From Ovis canadensis (lineage: Eukaryota > Chordata > Mammalia > Artiodactyla > Bovidae): a stretch of 64,000 nucleotides of DNA. The notes beneath the pieces were generated by a model. It worked only from the letters and a program-made list of their open reading frames with translations, did not search any database and had not been told where the DNA came from. The stretch covers positions 46,597,001-46,661,000 of the forward strand of contig NC_091262.1 of the NCBI RefSeq assembly GCF_042477335.2, in the 5' to 3' direction. Shown in pieces: positions 33,501 to 45,639 of this stretch. Each line of letters starts with the position of its first letter. Within the stretch, counting starts at the first letter, position 1. Both the position numbers and the translations under genes were made by a program.

Positions 33501-35240
33501 ACAGGCAGACAGTGAGGAGGAGGCTGCCTAACAAGACCAGAGCTGGTGTTTTCCAAGTGGGGAGAAAGAAGCTCTTGTGAAGAAAATTATCGTTCTTAGG
33601 ATCTGCTTAAGATGGGGCCCAGCCGTTCTTTAGTTAATCTCTCCACATACTTAGAAAGAAAGTTAAATCACTGACAACTTCTCAGTAGAATGACTTGGCC
33701 CAATATTGCAGTTATAAAACTCTAGACTGGTTAATTTCCTCGTCTGTGAAATGTCCTTCCCCAGAGAGCTTCCGGAGCACAACAGACATGCAGCGATGTG
33801 AGAGTGGGCACAGTTAGATCCAGCCTGAGATGGGGGCCAGAGGTGGGCTCTGGGTTCCCTGCCCAGCCTGCTCAGCCACCCCTCTCCCTGGGTGGGCTGC
33901 TCCGTGTTTATTGCATCAAGATGGCATCTGGTTCTCCCACACGCTCTGACCTAATGGGCGGACTCTAAGACAACCTTGGGGCGAGTCACCAGCCACTGGC
34001 CTGGCGCTAGTACCATGTTTCCCTGGAGGAGCAAGAGGATGTCCTCATTGCCCGGGGTTCCTGTGGAGTCAAGGAAAGACAGAAATTAGTATGCCCACCC
34101 AATTCCGTCACACTGTAACTCTCTTGAAAGAAAATACTCTGCAATTTGCTTTGAAATCTTAGAAAGAAAAATACTAAGTCACAGAGTATTCAAGGCTGAA
34201 AGGAACCTCAGACAACAACTGGCCCAACCCCCTGACTGTTCAGAGAAGGAAAGTGAGGCCCAGGGTCACACAATGAGGATTCGGGGTGGGTGGGGGGAGC
34301 CTGAGTCCGCAGACCCCCAGGGTCAGCCTCCGTGGCCTGCTGCCCTCACCCTAGGGCCCTTGCAGCAAGGGGGGGCCAAATCTCCACTCCTCGGAGGGGC
34401 AGCCTGAGGAGCAAGAGAGGAAGCGACGGGGGCGGACAGAAGACAGGGTGGCAGGAGGCGGCGTGAATTTGCTCAGCCTAACTGTGCTTGATCAATCGTC
34501 CGCGGGGCGTGCGGGAGCGGCTGCTGGAACCACAGCTCCCCGGAGCCCCATCACTCAGCGATATGGTAATAAAGTGGCCGGGGCTGGAAAAATGCTATGA
34601 GACTCCAGAGAGCTCAGTCTCATCCCGCCGGATTATAGCCCTGTTATCGACACCCCTGAGGCTTGTTCTGTCTCCTTCAGCACCAGCTCTGGAGATGAAA
34701 GCTCCAGCAGGATGCTGTCTGACCCAAGCATCCAGGGCTGGGAGCAAAAGGAGGTAGGTGGCAGGAAAGACTGACTCCTCCAGGCCCACACCCGCCATCG
34801 ATGTCCCTTCTTCCTGAATCCCAACTCCTGTGTCCACTGAGGCCTCCGCAGGGCACTGGGCTGTGCCGTGGGGGACAGAGGGAGGAGAAACTGGGGTCAG
34901 GCTTGAGGGTCCTAGAGTGCTGGAGGCACAGTCATCACCGGCCCAAAGGTTAGCAGATAACAGAGACTGTGCAGTTCAGCTGTTGATACTCTGAAGAACG
35001 ACAGGGCCCTGGGGGTTTCAGAGTGGAAGACAAGCGTCCGGAGGGAGTTGCAGCTACATCAAGCTGCAAGGGTCATAATTCTACTCCTGAACAAACTATC
35101 ACCACGGGCTCCTGCTGACCACCACCCTCCTCCCCATCCTCCCACACATGGGTCTGAGAACATCCTGAACACCAGGCACTCGCTGTCATCCTACATAACT
35201 CTCCCCAGCGTGGCAGCACTTCCAGGAGAAAGTCAAAATC
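33500..35240. other. Unique non-coding stretch with one candidate conserved block
   Basis: No exon is recognised. A MIR- or L2-like antisense piece lies near 34195-34275. The block 34440-34700 stands out as repeat-free with scattered CpGs and factor-like cores (GGATTATAG, TTATCGACAC). Confidence 0.4.
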
Positions 35241-35249
35241 CCACTGTGT

Positions 35250-35690
35250 CATAATAATATTCAGCCATGAACAGAAATGAAATTCTGATATGTGCTACAG
35301 CATGGACGAATCTCGAAATCATACGCCAGGTGAAAGAAGCCAGACGCAAAAGGACAAATATTGTCTGATTCTACTTGTAAGTGGTACCTAGAATAGGCAA
35401 ACTTGTAGAGACAGAAAGTAAAACTGTGGTTGTCAGGGGCTGGAGGTGGGGGAGAGGGGAGGGGAATTATTGCTCCAACGGGACCGAGTTTCTGTTTGGG
35501 AAGATGACTTTCTTGAAGTGGAGGTGGTGATGGTTGTACAACATTGCGAACGTGCCTAATGCCAATGAATTGTACACTTAAAATGGTGAAATGGCAAACG
35601 TCATGTTATGCGTGTATTTTACTACAACTTCTTAGAAATTCTTACCCCTGAAACTAATGTTATCTGTCAATTATACCTCAATTTTTAAAA
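35250..35690 (+). repeat. Old L1 LINE 3' end
   Basis: TATTCAGCCATGAACAGAAA, AAGAAGCCAGACGCAAAAGG, GATTCTACTTGTAAGTGGTA and ATTGTACACTTAAAATGGTG, then ATTATACCTCAATTTTTAAA, are the 3' end of an older L1 family. Confidence 0.75.
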
Positions 35691-35789
35691 CACCCATCAC
35701 ACGCTGCCGTGCAAGGCACCGCCGCTTCACCCCAGTCTCAAGAGGGCATGTCCCTAGAATGAGGGGAGAACCAGAAGTATTGCTGAGCA

Positions 35790-36010
35790 CAGGGAGGCAT
35801 GTAGCTCATCCCCTGAATGACCTCTGCCCTGGCCTCTGCAGCCTGGTGCTGCCTCCTTTGGCCCCTGTGCCCTGTCCTGTCTCTGTGTCTTTGCACAGGC
35901 TGTTCCTTGGCTTGGAATTCTAGCCCCCGCTTCACTCTGACTAATGCCAGCTGATCTTCAGGGCACCACGGGTGTGCCATCCTCTCTGTGAATTCTCCCC
36001 CACCAGCCAC
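35790..36010 (+). repeat. L2 LINE fragment
   Basis: TCTTTGCACAGGCTGTTCCT, TGGCTTGGAATTCTAGCCCC and CAGCTGATCTTCAGGGCACC follow L2 order. Confidence 0.5.
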
Positions 36011-36101
36011 AAGCAGAGTTATAGCAGTCCTCCTCTGGGCAACCATAGCTCCTTGGATGCCTGCATCAGGGAACCTCTGCTGCTGAATTTGTGGGCCCAC
36101 T

Positions 36102-36308
36102 GGGGCTTCCCAGGTTGCTCAGTGGTAAAGAATCCTCCTGCCAGTGCAGGAGACACAGGAGATGCAGGTTCGATCCCTGGGTCAGGAAGATCCCCTGGAG
36201 GAGGAAATGGCAACCCACTCCAGTGTTCTTGCCTGGGAAATCCCAAGGACAGGCTACAGTCCATGGGGTCGCAAAGAGCCAGACATGACCGAGCAGCTGA
36301 GCACGAGC
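36102..36308 (+). mobile_element. Bov-tA SINE
   Basis: The head GGGGCTTCCCAGGTTGCTCA, B-box region GGTTCGATCCCTGG, and the body ending CATGACCGAGCAGCTGAGCA. Confidence 0.85.
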
Positions 36309-36964
36309 AGGAAAATAATCCCATCCTCTTGAAGTGAAGCTGGACAAGGCAGCCCAAGACATCACAGCAAACACTCCAGTGTCACTTCCTGTGGGGATTC
36401 TTAATTAAAGCAACAACAACAAGCCACATCGCTGATCAGAGGTAGAATCTGGGTTACTTCCCCAGCATTTTCCATTTGAATGTAAGCCATGGGTCAAAAG
36501 CGGTAGAGCCATTGCTAGGGTCAAGCTTATTATTAACTTCCCAAGAGAATGTAGTGATATTTTGGTCCACCAGCAACAGAGAATAGAATTAAAAAGACGA
36601 TAGGACTTAGAGAAAAATCAAAAGAGCAGCTAAAAGCTGGAGCTATCCATCTCTCTAGGAGAACTTTTAAGTGGCCCCCAACTAGACGAACTTAAAACAT
36701 GGATATTAGCTTAAAACTTTTATGATCTATGAAAATGATACTCTACCAATCAAGATTTGATTTCCTATTCTATCCTGGTACAGAGGATGCTGAATTTACT
36801 TAAATAAAATCACACTCGCTAGATGGAGAGACAATAGATACATACATACCTAGACAGACAGAGATGTGGAGACACAGAGCCGTAGACATACGTGTAAATA
36901 AAAATACTTGGATTATTTGAGTCCTTGTATTTATAAGAATTTACGATGTGACTTGTAAAGCAGC

Positions 36965-37340
36965 ATGTCTTATACATCAGCAAGTCTAGTACTGTGTCTG
37001 TGTCCTCTGTTTCCTCATTTAGACTCTGAACTCTTTTTTTCTAATACTTATTTATTTATTATTTACTTGGCTGTGCTGGGTCTTACCTGGCTGTGTCATT
37101 GTAGCACGCAGGATCTTTAGTTGCAGCCTGCAAACTCTTAGTTGTGGCACGCGAGATCTAGTTCCCCAAGCAGGGATCAAACCCAGGCATCCTGCATTGG
37201 GAGCGTGGACTCTTAGCCATTGGACCACCAGGGAAGTCCCTAGACTGTGAACTCCTTGAGGACAGGTCTCTCTGGTTGTGGTCTCAGCCCAGCAGAGTTT
37301 GGCGCATAAACCAAAATAAATGTCTGCTTTGTAATTGAAT
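36965..37340 (+). repeat. L2 LINE 3' end, split by a CHR SINE
   Basis: The left part ends TAGACTCTGAACTC (37020-37033). The right part restarts TAGACTGTGAACTC (37241-37254) and continues CTTGAGGACAGGTCTCTCTG, the classic L2 3' sequence. The repeated 14 bp is the target-site duplication of the inserted SINE. Confidence 0.75.
37040..37240 (-). mobile_element. CHR-type SINE, antisense, nested in L2
   Basis: An inverted tail (TTATTTATTTATTATTTACT) and inverted head (TTGGACCACCAGGGAAGTCC). The target-site duplication lies in the host L2. Confidence 0.85.
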
Positions 37341-37714
37341 GAGTTAGTCTCTATTTCTCCAGCACCCAGCACAGGACATGATTCTCAGCCAAAGCCTAGT
37401 ATGTATTGGGGGGAAAAAAGGAAGCAAGGACCTGACCACTGATACAATGTCCCTTGCTGTGGACTGACCTACCTCCTAACGTTAAGTGCTTGGAGAAGCA
37501 GAAGTGTCGCTGCAGTCAGAGAGCCAGGTGGGCCTGCTCACTAATCTGCCCCTGTGGGGAAGACGGCAGGAAGGCGAGGAGGCCCAGCGGAGTTGCCTCC
37601 ATCACTGAGAGGCCAGACCGCGTGGGCTGTGGGGTCACGAAGGCTGAGGCAGGAGCTGCATGGACCTCTCCGTGAACTCCAAGTAGCTCAAAGTCCACAG
37701 TTTAGGATGATGAA

Positions 37715-38200
37715 ATCCAAGCGAAATTTCAAGATGAGACTGTTCACTGTAGCAGCGTTTGTAATGGCAAAAAACAAAACAAACACAAATAAAAACTGAA
37801 CAATCCGAATACCCTTTGAAAGGAAAATGGGTACGTGGGGATAGAATCACTCTATGAAACACTAAACTGTAATAAAATGGGAGAAGCCACAGCTACATAC
37901 AGTCGTATGAATAAATCTTAGCAACACTTAACAATGTTGAGTGAAGAAGTAAATCTCAGAAGATCACATATAACATGATGGATGCCTTTCTATAAGGTTC
38001 ACAACTAAAATCAAAAGCATATTGCTCACTCATCCCAAGAAAAAAATGTCTATTTCTTTAATGTTGAAGCTATATGAGATGATGGATGTTCACTAAACCT
38101 ACTGTGGTCATCATTTCATGATGTGTGTAAATCAAATCATCATGTTCTACACCTTAAACTTACATGGTGCTCTATGTCAATTATCTCTCATTGTAAAAGA
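37715..38200 (+). repeat. Old L1 LINE 3' end
   Basis: TTCACTGTAGCAGCGTTTGT, TGAATAAATCTTAGCAACAC and CACATATAACATGATGGATG, then TACACCTTAAACTTACATGG and TGTCAATTATCTCTC, give an old L1 3' region. The A-rich ORF-like stretch (NKTNTNKN) is part of it. Confidence 0.65.
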
Positions 38201-38836
38201 ACAATGAAAACATATTATTTCAGTATCCACAGGTATGTGATTGTGGTATCCAAGCTCCAAGCTCAACAAAACTTCCAACTTTTCCTCCTTTATAGGTACC
38301 TGCCCTCTTGAAATTAGGGAGAGCCATGGGAAGAGCTTTGGCCAGTGAAATGTCACCAAAGTGTTCAATGTCAGTTTAGGGCAGAAACCTCTAAGTATGG
38401 GGGCTTAGCTCTTACTCTCTTCCCCTGCCAAAGCAAACCCCAGATCTTAGTGTTGAAGAGCAGTCTCACAGGATGCTGGCTGCCCCGTGCCGGGGTCCAC
38501 GTCTGCAATGTCCTTGGCTAATCTACGTCGGCCATGTAGCATGACTGAAAAATAAAATTTTGTTGGGTAAAGCCACTGAGATGAGAGACTATTTGTTACT
38601 GCAGAGTAACCTGGTTCATCCTGATTGATACAATAATAAAATTATATTTAAAGTCAAGATAGTGTTAAACACAAAATTGAGCATTGTGATTACACTCTGA
38701 GCAAGAGGCAGGGGAATAAGATAAGGGAGGAAGAAGCACAAGATTAGAGCAAATATTGTTAAAGCTATAGATCTTAGGTTGAGTTCAGAGTTCACACCTG
38801 TTCACTATATTATTGTAAACAAAAATAGGTCATTGT

Positions 38837-39065
38837 AAGACTTCCCTGGTAATGCAGTGGCTAAGACTCCACGCTCACAGTGCAGGGGGCCTGGGTTCAA
38901 TCCTGGTCAGGGAACTAGATCTCATATGCCACAAGTAAGAATTTCCATGTTGTAACAAAAAATCCCACATGCCCCAACTAAAGATTTCATGTGCCATAAT
39001 GAAGACTGAAGATCCCACGGGTGCAAATAAGACCCAGCACAGCCAGATAAATAAATAAATATATG
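38837..39065 (+). mobile_element. CHR-type SINE
   Basis: The head AGACTTCCCTGGTAATGCAG, body with AGGGAACTAGATCTCATATG and a (AAAT)n tail at about 39049-39062. Confidence 0.85.
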
Positions 39066-39299
39066 TTTTAATAGAAAAGCTTTTCAAAAAAATAAACCAT
39101 TGTAAACAAACTGCTTAATTAAAGGGGCCCTGTATAGGCCAATAAGGAGTGTGTCATAACCAGGGGTTGTGATTACCCAGCTCCGTGTATCTGAGGTCCA
39201 TTTATAACTGGAAAGAAAAGACAGTGTCACTCAGATATGAGCCAGAAACCCAACCACTGTACCTGCCAAAGGGTGTTTGCATCTCACCTTGTAGAATAT

Positions 39300-39472
39300 G
39301 TGTTAGTCACTCAGCCGTGTCCAACTCTTTGCAGCCCCATGGACTGTAGCCTGCCAGGCTTCTCTGTCCATGGAATTCTCCAGGCAAGAATACTGGAGTG
39401 ATTGCCATTCCCTTCTCCAGAGGAACTTCCCAACCCAGGGCTCGATGCATCGCAGGCAGATTCTTTACCACA
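39300..39472 (-). mobile_element. Bov-tA SINE, antisense, head truncated
   Basis: The inverted body is present but the inverted head stops at CAGATTCTTTACC. CACCTTGTAG flanks it on both sides (about 39288 and 39473), so the truncated copy inserted as such. Confidence 0.85.
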
Positions 39473-39689
39473 CCTTGTAGCATAACAGCCAACAAAGTGT
39501 GGAAGGAGGGCAGGGAATGAGCTCAGGTGTGCGGTTTTTCCCCTAATTCCCTGAGGTCCAGGGCCTGAGATGTCACTCTCCACAACCCCTCTTCCAGACT
39601 CCCCCAATGAAACTGTCAGGCCAGCTGGTTGGGGAGGTGGGAGACAGGAGCATCACAGAGTCTTTGTACCTGCCAGCTCCGCAAACCAG

Positions 39690-39740
39690 CCCAAAGCCTC
39701 ATTTCAATATATTTGCATGAAATGGTTTCATCCCAGAGTT
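39690..39740. promoter_or_regulatory. Perfect POU octamer in single-copy DNA
   Basis: ATTTGCAT at 39711-39718 in the context TTTCAATATATTTGCATGAA. The octamer is the established POU (OCT) factor site. Use in vivo is unknown. Confidence 0.25.
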
Positions 39741-40544
39741 GCTGCCTCCCTACCCCCATCCCCCACCCTGGAGTGCCTGCAGGCCCCTGGACCAACCCCA
39801 GGCCCCTTTGGATGATGTCATATTTACCAGGAAGAATTTTTGCTTTTTCTGCACCCCAGATATCATAAATCTTACATAACTTTTTCTCCCTCAACCTTGA
39901 TGCTAAATTCACTGCATTCGATGGGGAGTCACTGGGGAGTTTTCAGCCGGAGAGGGTGTGGTGGGATTTGCAACTTGAAAGCTGCTCTAGTTACCAGTGA
40001 GGGACAAGGGTGGAGGCAGGGGGACCGCTGGGGGAACAAGCAAGGCATCGGAACCTGGGGCGGGGCCGAGGAGGCACAGCAGCGGGAGCCCCCTGGGCAG
40101 ACCCCAGAGCCTCTCAGAGGGTGGGATCCAGAACTTGGAAGGGAGTCAGAGGGGCACAGCCTGACTCCATGGTCACTGGGGAAGATAAGGGAGGGGACCT
40201 GCCACCCACCTGATCCCGACACCACTCAGGGTGCAGAAAGGGAGAGAAATGTCCTGGGAAATGCCTGCGTGGGGCTGTGGCCTCTGGAAAAGCCTGGCTG
40301 GAAGTGGGGATGAAGCAGGGCCAGCCATTTATCTTTGAACTTTTAAAACTAGTCACATATATTAATTTAACCAAACAAAATCAACTGAAAACATAAAGAG
40401 TCAGAATGCCTCAGTCACGTGTTCTTATCCACGCGAGCTTCCGGGAGTTCACAGCCCTAGAAATTATGCACCAACTTGAACAAGTGGGTGCAGGATTTTT
40501 TTCTGAAGAAGAGTCTCTATATTTTATTGAATTCTCTAAAGAGC

Positions 40545-40750
40545 CTGTGACCTGGGAATACTAATGACCATTTATGTAACACCATACTTCGGGCCCTACA
40601 CTATATATATATATATTCGTTTAATCTTCACAGCAGCCCTGTGACAGACAGTCTGTTGTCATCCCCATTTTACATTTGTAGGGACTGAGGCACCAGAAGA
40701 CAAAGCAAGATGCTGAAGTTTGCTCAGGGTAGTGAGATTGGAGTCTCCAG
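40545..40750 (-). repeat. MIR SINE, antisense, with TA microsatellite
   Basis: CATCCCCATTTTACATTTGT, GGGACTGAGGCACCAGAAGA and the preceding TTTAATCTTCACAGCAGCCC are inverted MIR. A TATATATATATA run lies at about 40602-40615. Confidence 0.6.
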
Positions 40751-43700
40751 TGTGTCAGCCACTAACCTGGACCCGGTCTGGTTCAACTCTGAACCTGCCC
40801 AGATGGACAAGTCAGGCCGCAGGGCAAAAAGGCCCCAGGTCCTGTGCACAGACAAAGCTGGGAAGCCAGGACGTGTGGACCTCTGTACTCACAGCCCTTC
40901 TCAGGATCAAGTTCACGAGAAATAGGACAGCGGACCCTCGCTGTCATCCTGGCCCACCACAGGAAAGGCAGTTTCGTGCCAGGGTCATCTCAGGAGCAGG
41001 CATGGGGGAGAGGAGCTCCCCAACCATCACAGAGGCCAGCCCAGCCTGATCAACCCCTTGCAGGGACAGGGACCCTCCTTCCCCCATAACCAAGCCCTGT
41101 ATCTCCCTGGCCTGTCCTCACACTTCTGCCCGCAGCCCCACTTGCAGCTGAGGACAAGCACCACACTATCCACGGTTAGGGGTGCAGCAGGGTACCTCCA
41201 GCCTCACTTTCCCTGTCTCTCCTCCCTGTTGTCCAGCCCCAGCAGGGGTCAGCCCCTGGGGCTTGTCCTCTGAAGCCTCGTCCTGGATCTAGCCCCACTC
41301 CCCTCAGCCAGGCTGGAGGCCGCCGCCCGGGAACTGTGGCAGAGGCAGGGCCCAGAGCAGAGGCAGGGTGGGGCTATCACAGGAGGTGGTGAGGGCCCTG
41401 CCCTCGCAGGCACGTGAGCAGAGGCTGGACACCCCACACACAATCGTCTCTGAGAGGCATCTGGACCAGCGGTCACACACACTTGGAGTGAACCCCAGAT
41501 CTCCAGTTCTCCCGTTCTAGGGCACCATGGGGGGCATGGGGACACGTACAGGATATCACAAAAGCAGGTACAATGGGCTCCAGCCAGCTGGACCTCAGAG
41601 CAGGGCTCTAGCTTGATTCTGCAGAGGGTCAGTGGCTTGTCCAAGGTGCCACAGCATCTTGAGGTGTCCTAGGGGAAGGGCAGCCCTGGAGGCGGAGGGA
41701 TAGGCTGGGAGGAGGGGCTGGTGACAAGTAGGACGAGGTGAGTGGCCTCCTGGAGAATAGAAGACGTACACGAGGGTCCCTCAAGGTAGACAGGACATCT
41801 CTAGGCAAAGCAGGGGATGGATGGAGTCAGACATCCCCATTGCGGGGAGAGGTGTCTCAGGGGGACTTTGAGAATTTGAGCCCTAGGAGGAGAGGCCCCT
41901 GTTGACATCCCCCCTACCAGCCCACCTAGGACAGACGCATCCTGGTGCCCCACCTCAGCCTGACAGTGGGGGGGCAGGGGATACTAGGTTATCCTAACAG
42001 CGTGGCAGTTGGGCTGGCAGCCCAGGGCCTCCCCACACCCACCCTCAGTCAGGGGCCCTCAACTCAGAGCTCTCTCTGCTCCCCACCGTCTTCCCAGAGC
42101 AGGGCCCTGGCTCCCACCTGCCCCCACCACCTCCCCCCCGCTCCGCACCTCTGGGCCCAACAGGCAGTGCCAACACGGGAGGGGTTGCCCCAGCCGCGGC
42201 TCCTGAGTGGATTTTCCTGGGTACCAGCATCAGGTGAGAGGGAGCGAGCTATTTTTAGCGGACTCTCCGCAGCAGCAAGCAGCCTCAGAAGTGCCCGTGT
42301 GGCCGCTCCCACGCTGCTCTCAGGTTTAGCTCCTGCAGGCACTGATTCTTGCACCCAGCACGCTCCGATTACCAGGGTGACCTGAGCAGCTGCTGTGCGT
42401 CTCCTCATGAGCCGAGTCCACAGGCAGACGGTGTGAGAGGAGCCGGGGCAGGCCTCCCACCACCATCCCCATAGCACCGCCCCCGACCCTGTGTGCCCGC
42501 CTCAGGCACCCGTCACCTTCCAGGAACGTGGGCGCTGAGGGTGGACTTCACTAGACCTCGCTGACTTGATTTGCATAGCATACCTGGTGCTTCCCAGGAT
42601 GTGAGGACCACTCCAGGAGCCCATCCTGCCTCCGTCCTTTGCAGAAAGACACGCCGTGGAGGGGGTGGACATAGGTCACCCCTGTGAAGAGGCACTCATT
42701 TGAAAAGGGGCCCCCCCTCCCCTTGATGGAGATCAGACACTGGAATGTTTTCAGTGGGGTTTCAGCAGGTACAGGAGTGAACCGATCTGCTTTGCATGTA
42801 AATGGTGCCTGCCATTCTTCAATTCCACAGCCGGTTAGATGCGCGCTGTGTTGATAGATCTCCTCGGTTTTGTTTTGTGTTTTTTTAAGAGAACTTTAAA
42901 ATTCAGAATCTGTTGTGGAATCTCCCAGGTTTTAAATGTTGGCAACCAGGTCAAATCTTAAAAGAACACTGTGTGGTTTAAACAAAGCTCATTCCGGAAC
43001 CACACCCGATTCACAGGCCAGGAGATGGGAGCGGTGTTAACAGTGAGGCCAGCTTTCCAAGGCCTACATTGCTCTGAGATGTCCGCATGGGAAGCCCCTC
43101 CGTACCAAAGGGGAGCAGACCTCAGGACCCCAGATCGTTAAGGACAGGGTACAATCCTTTAAGGCCCATCCAGCACTTTTCAAACTGCAGTCCAGCGAGG
43201 CTAATTCTTAGAGCTGTTCAAAGATGTTCCTTATTTATGAACAAACACTCTGGGAATCTCTGGCTTAAATAAAGCAAAACAGACTTCTTTACTACAGGAC
43301 TTGTCTGAGGCTTTTACGTGCAACAAAATGCCTTGTGCATTTTGAGGGGCCAGAACATAGGGAGAGTTTCTCAAAAGAGTTCCACATGGACCCCATTTTC
43401 AAGGCATACACATTAACTCCGGAAAGACACTATTGTTGCATGGAATGTGGTTCTAGAAGTAGGGCTCACCACATTAACCTATGCAGTCCACAAACCAACA
43501 TCCCAGGGTGGCTGCAGCCTGTGAAGGGGGTGGAGAGGGGCATCGGAGAAGCTGAGACCAGCAGCCAGTGGTCAGGAGTGTGGCTTTGTCCTCGGGATAC
43601 AGAGCCACCAAAGGGTAGTAGACAGACAGGGATGTGGTTGATGGCGTGCTCCCGTCGTGTGCAGACCAGACTGAAGAAGGGAGACTAGGCCGGAGGCAAG

Positions 43701-43760
43701 GAAGCTAGTGCAGAGGGGATGGGTCCCAGGGATGTTTTGCAAGTGGAACAAACGGTCAGG
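40750..43760. other. GC-rich unique stretch, no gene recognised
   Basis: Overlapping open frames on both strands reach 146 codons without a recognisable domain. The block 42000-42500 is repeat-free and includes a MEF2-type site and a possible plus-strand donor (CATCAGGTGAGAGG, near 42233). Confidence 0.4.
42230..42280. promoter_or_regulatory. Consensus MEF2 site in single-copy DNA
   Basis: CTATTTTTAG at 42249-42258 exactly fits the established MEF2 consensus YTA(A/T)4TAR. It sits in GC-rich, repeat-free sequence, which makes a chance AT-rich match less likely. Confidence 0.3.
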
Positions 43761-43764
43761 ACGA

Positions 43765-43965
43765 GGTGGCTGAACGATGGAGAGTCCACCTGTCAACGCG
43801 GCAGATGCAAGAGACATCGCTTCGATCCCTGGGTCAGAAAGATCCCCTGGAGAAGGAAATGGCAACCTGTTCCTATATTCTGGCCTGGAGAATTCCATGG
43901 ACAGAGGAGCCTGGTGGGCTACAGTCTGTGGGGTCGCAGAGTTGGCCACGACTGAGCATGCACGC
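43765..43965 (+). mobile_element. Bov-tA SINE, diverged head
   Basis: GTGGCTGAACGATGGAGAGT stands for the usual head. The B-box GCTTCGATCCCTGG and body (CATGGACAGAGGAGCCTGGT) are clear. Confidence 0.8.
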
Positions 43966-44173
43966 ACACAGGTGCCTGAAAGGCCGTGGGGAGTGCTAGG
44001 GAGGGAGGAGGTGAAGACAGGGCGAGGAGGCAGGCTGAAAAGGCAGAGCCCAGACAGAGGCTGTGAGCCAAAGGAAGCGAGAGGCTCAGAGCCCAGGCTG
44101 GGAATAGGTCCCCTTGCTCTGCCTTGCCCATCTCTTAAGGAAGCCGGGTTCAGGTAAACCTCAGCCACCCGGG

Positions 44174-44187
44174 GTTCCCATGGCAAC
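44174..44187. promoter_or_regulatory. Perfect palindromic RFX X-box
   Basis: GTTCCCATGGCAAC fits the 14-bp dimeric RFX consensus GTTNCCATGGNAAC without mismatch. RFX factors control ciliary genes, and the only coding gene here belongs to a ciliary and sperm-tail family, but it lies 13 kb away, so a link is speculative. Confidence 0.45.
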
Positions 44188-44929
44188 CTGGAGACAAAAT
44201 CAGCTGAGCACCTGGGCAAGCAGAAGGTGGAGAAGGAGTGGGGAGGAGCTGCTGACCTGATCAGGAGCTGTGGGCTCCTGGGGTTCAGAACCTGGCCACC
44301 CGTTCCCCCAGGCAGCTGGAAGTGGCCAAGGGGTGGCCACGAAAGAAAGGCTCCTACCCCCCAAGGCTCCTGGTCTGAGAGCCAAGTTAGGAGGGCTGCG
44401 CGGTTTCTTGCCGCTGCAGTAAACCCAGCCCCACTCTGGGTCCAGGCCTGTGTCCATCACCTTCCAGCTGCTCTGGCCACTGCCTCTGAGAGAGAAGGCA
44501 GGGCGGCTCCCATGACTGTGTCTCCTGCCGCCCTCAGAGCCACAATTTTAATTTTAGCCCTGACATCAGGCTGTAGCCAGGGTGTTGGGCGGAGAGGGCT
44601 GTGTGTCTGCCCAGTTCTAAATGCAGGCCCTGGGAGCCCAGCAGGAGGGCCTGATGGCTGGCCATCCCTACCCCCAAACAAGCAAAGCAGCTCAGCCCAA
44701 CAAGCCCTTCTGACACTTCCACCCCACCCTCTCCACACCCTGGCCACACCCTCAGCCCTCCAGGAGCTGACCTTGCCCACTTTGGGGTCAGCTCCCAAAG
44801 TCTGGGCTCTCTCACCAACCAAGTCAGACTGGTTCGCAGTCAGCTCCCCCACCCCCACTCTCCCATGCAGAGCAGACATGCTACACCGTGCTCCTTGTGG
44901 CGCTTGGACAAACTGTCTCCCACAGGAGA

Positions 44930-45030
44930 CTCTCAGCCCCTGAGAGCAGGGACTGAGTCTTGTTCCTCTCTGCCCCACCTCCCCTGCCCCCCGTAAGCCC
45001 AGCATGGTGCTTGGCACACAGTAGGCATGG
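44930..45030 (+). repeat. L2 LINE 3' end
   Basis: CTGAGAGCAGGGACTGAGTC, then CCCAGCATGGTGCTTGGCAC and ACAGTAGGCATGG are the L2 3' terminus. Confidence 0.65.
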
Positions 45031-45639
45031 CTGGGACCAGATCAAGGAGGCCGGGGTGGGGGGCTTCGAGTGTGGCCTCTGAGCCAGAGGGGACAAGGCT
45101 GAGCCCAGCTCAGACACTAGCTTGCCGGATGGTCACAGTTCCCTGCCCCCACTCCCACCCTGTTCTAAGGAAGACAGCCCCACTCCCAGGTCCGTTCTGG
45201 GTCACCCTGGAGCAACCATGCCTATGAACATTGGACCTCCAAGGCCAAACCGTGGGCTGACCATTGGCCTGGTGGGAAATGACTGGACCAGACTATCCCC
45301 CTAAGTAACTTGACCTGGGAACTTGCTCACGTCTTAGACCATCCACAGCAGAGGCAGAAGCAAAGAGAGTGTGTCTAGAGCAGCCAGGAGGCAGGTCCAG
45401 AGCCTTGGTGGAGATGCAGGAGGTAAAGGTGAATAGCGGGCAAGGAAGAGAAGGAACACTTCTGTCCCAGGCTCAGCCTCAGCCCTCCCCCGCAGGTGCC
45501 CCCACCCACCCGCTCAGTGGCACCCGCCCCCCCCCCCAACCCCTGCTCTTTGCCGAGGCCACTCTGCCTGGCAGGCTGGCGATGCTGTTTCTGGTGCCTG
45601 CAAGCCCCATCAACAGGCTCTGCACGCAGCCCAGGTGAT

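Noticed and set aside
42225..42245. Plus-strand splice donor CATCAGGTGAGAGG
   Set aside because: An acceptable donor word, but no promoter, acceptor or coding context supports an exon.
43572..44219. 215-codon minus-strand open frame
   Set aside because: Its middle part is the antisense translation of a Bov-tA SINE (43765-43965), and the rest has no domain.
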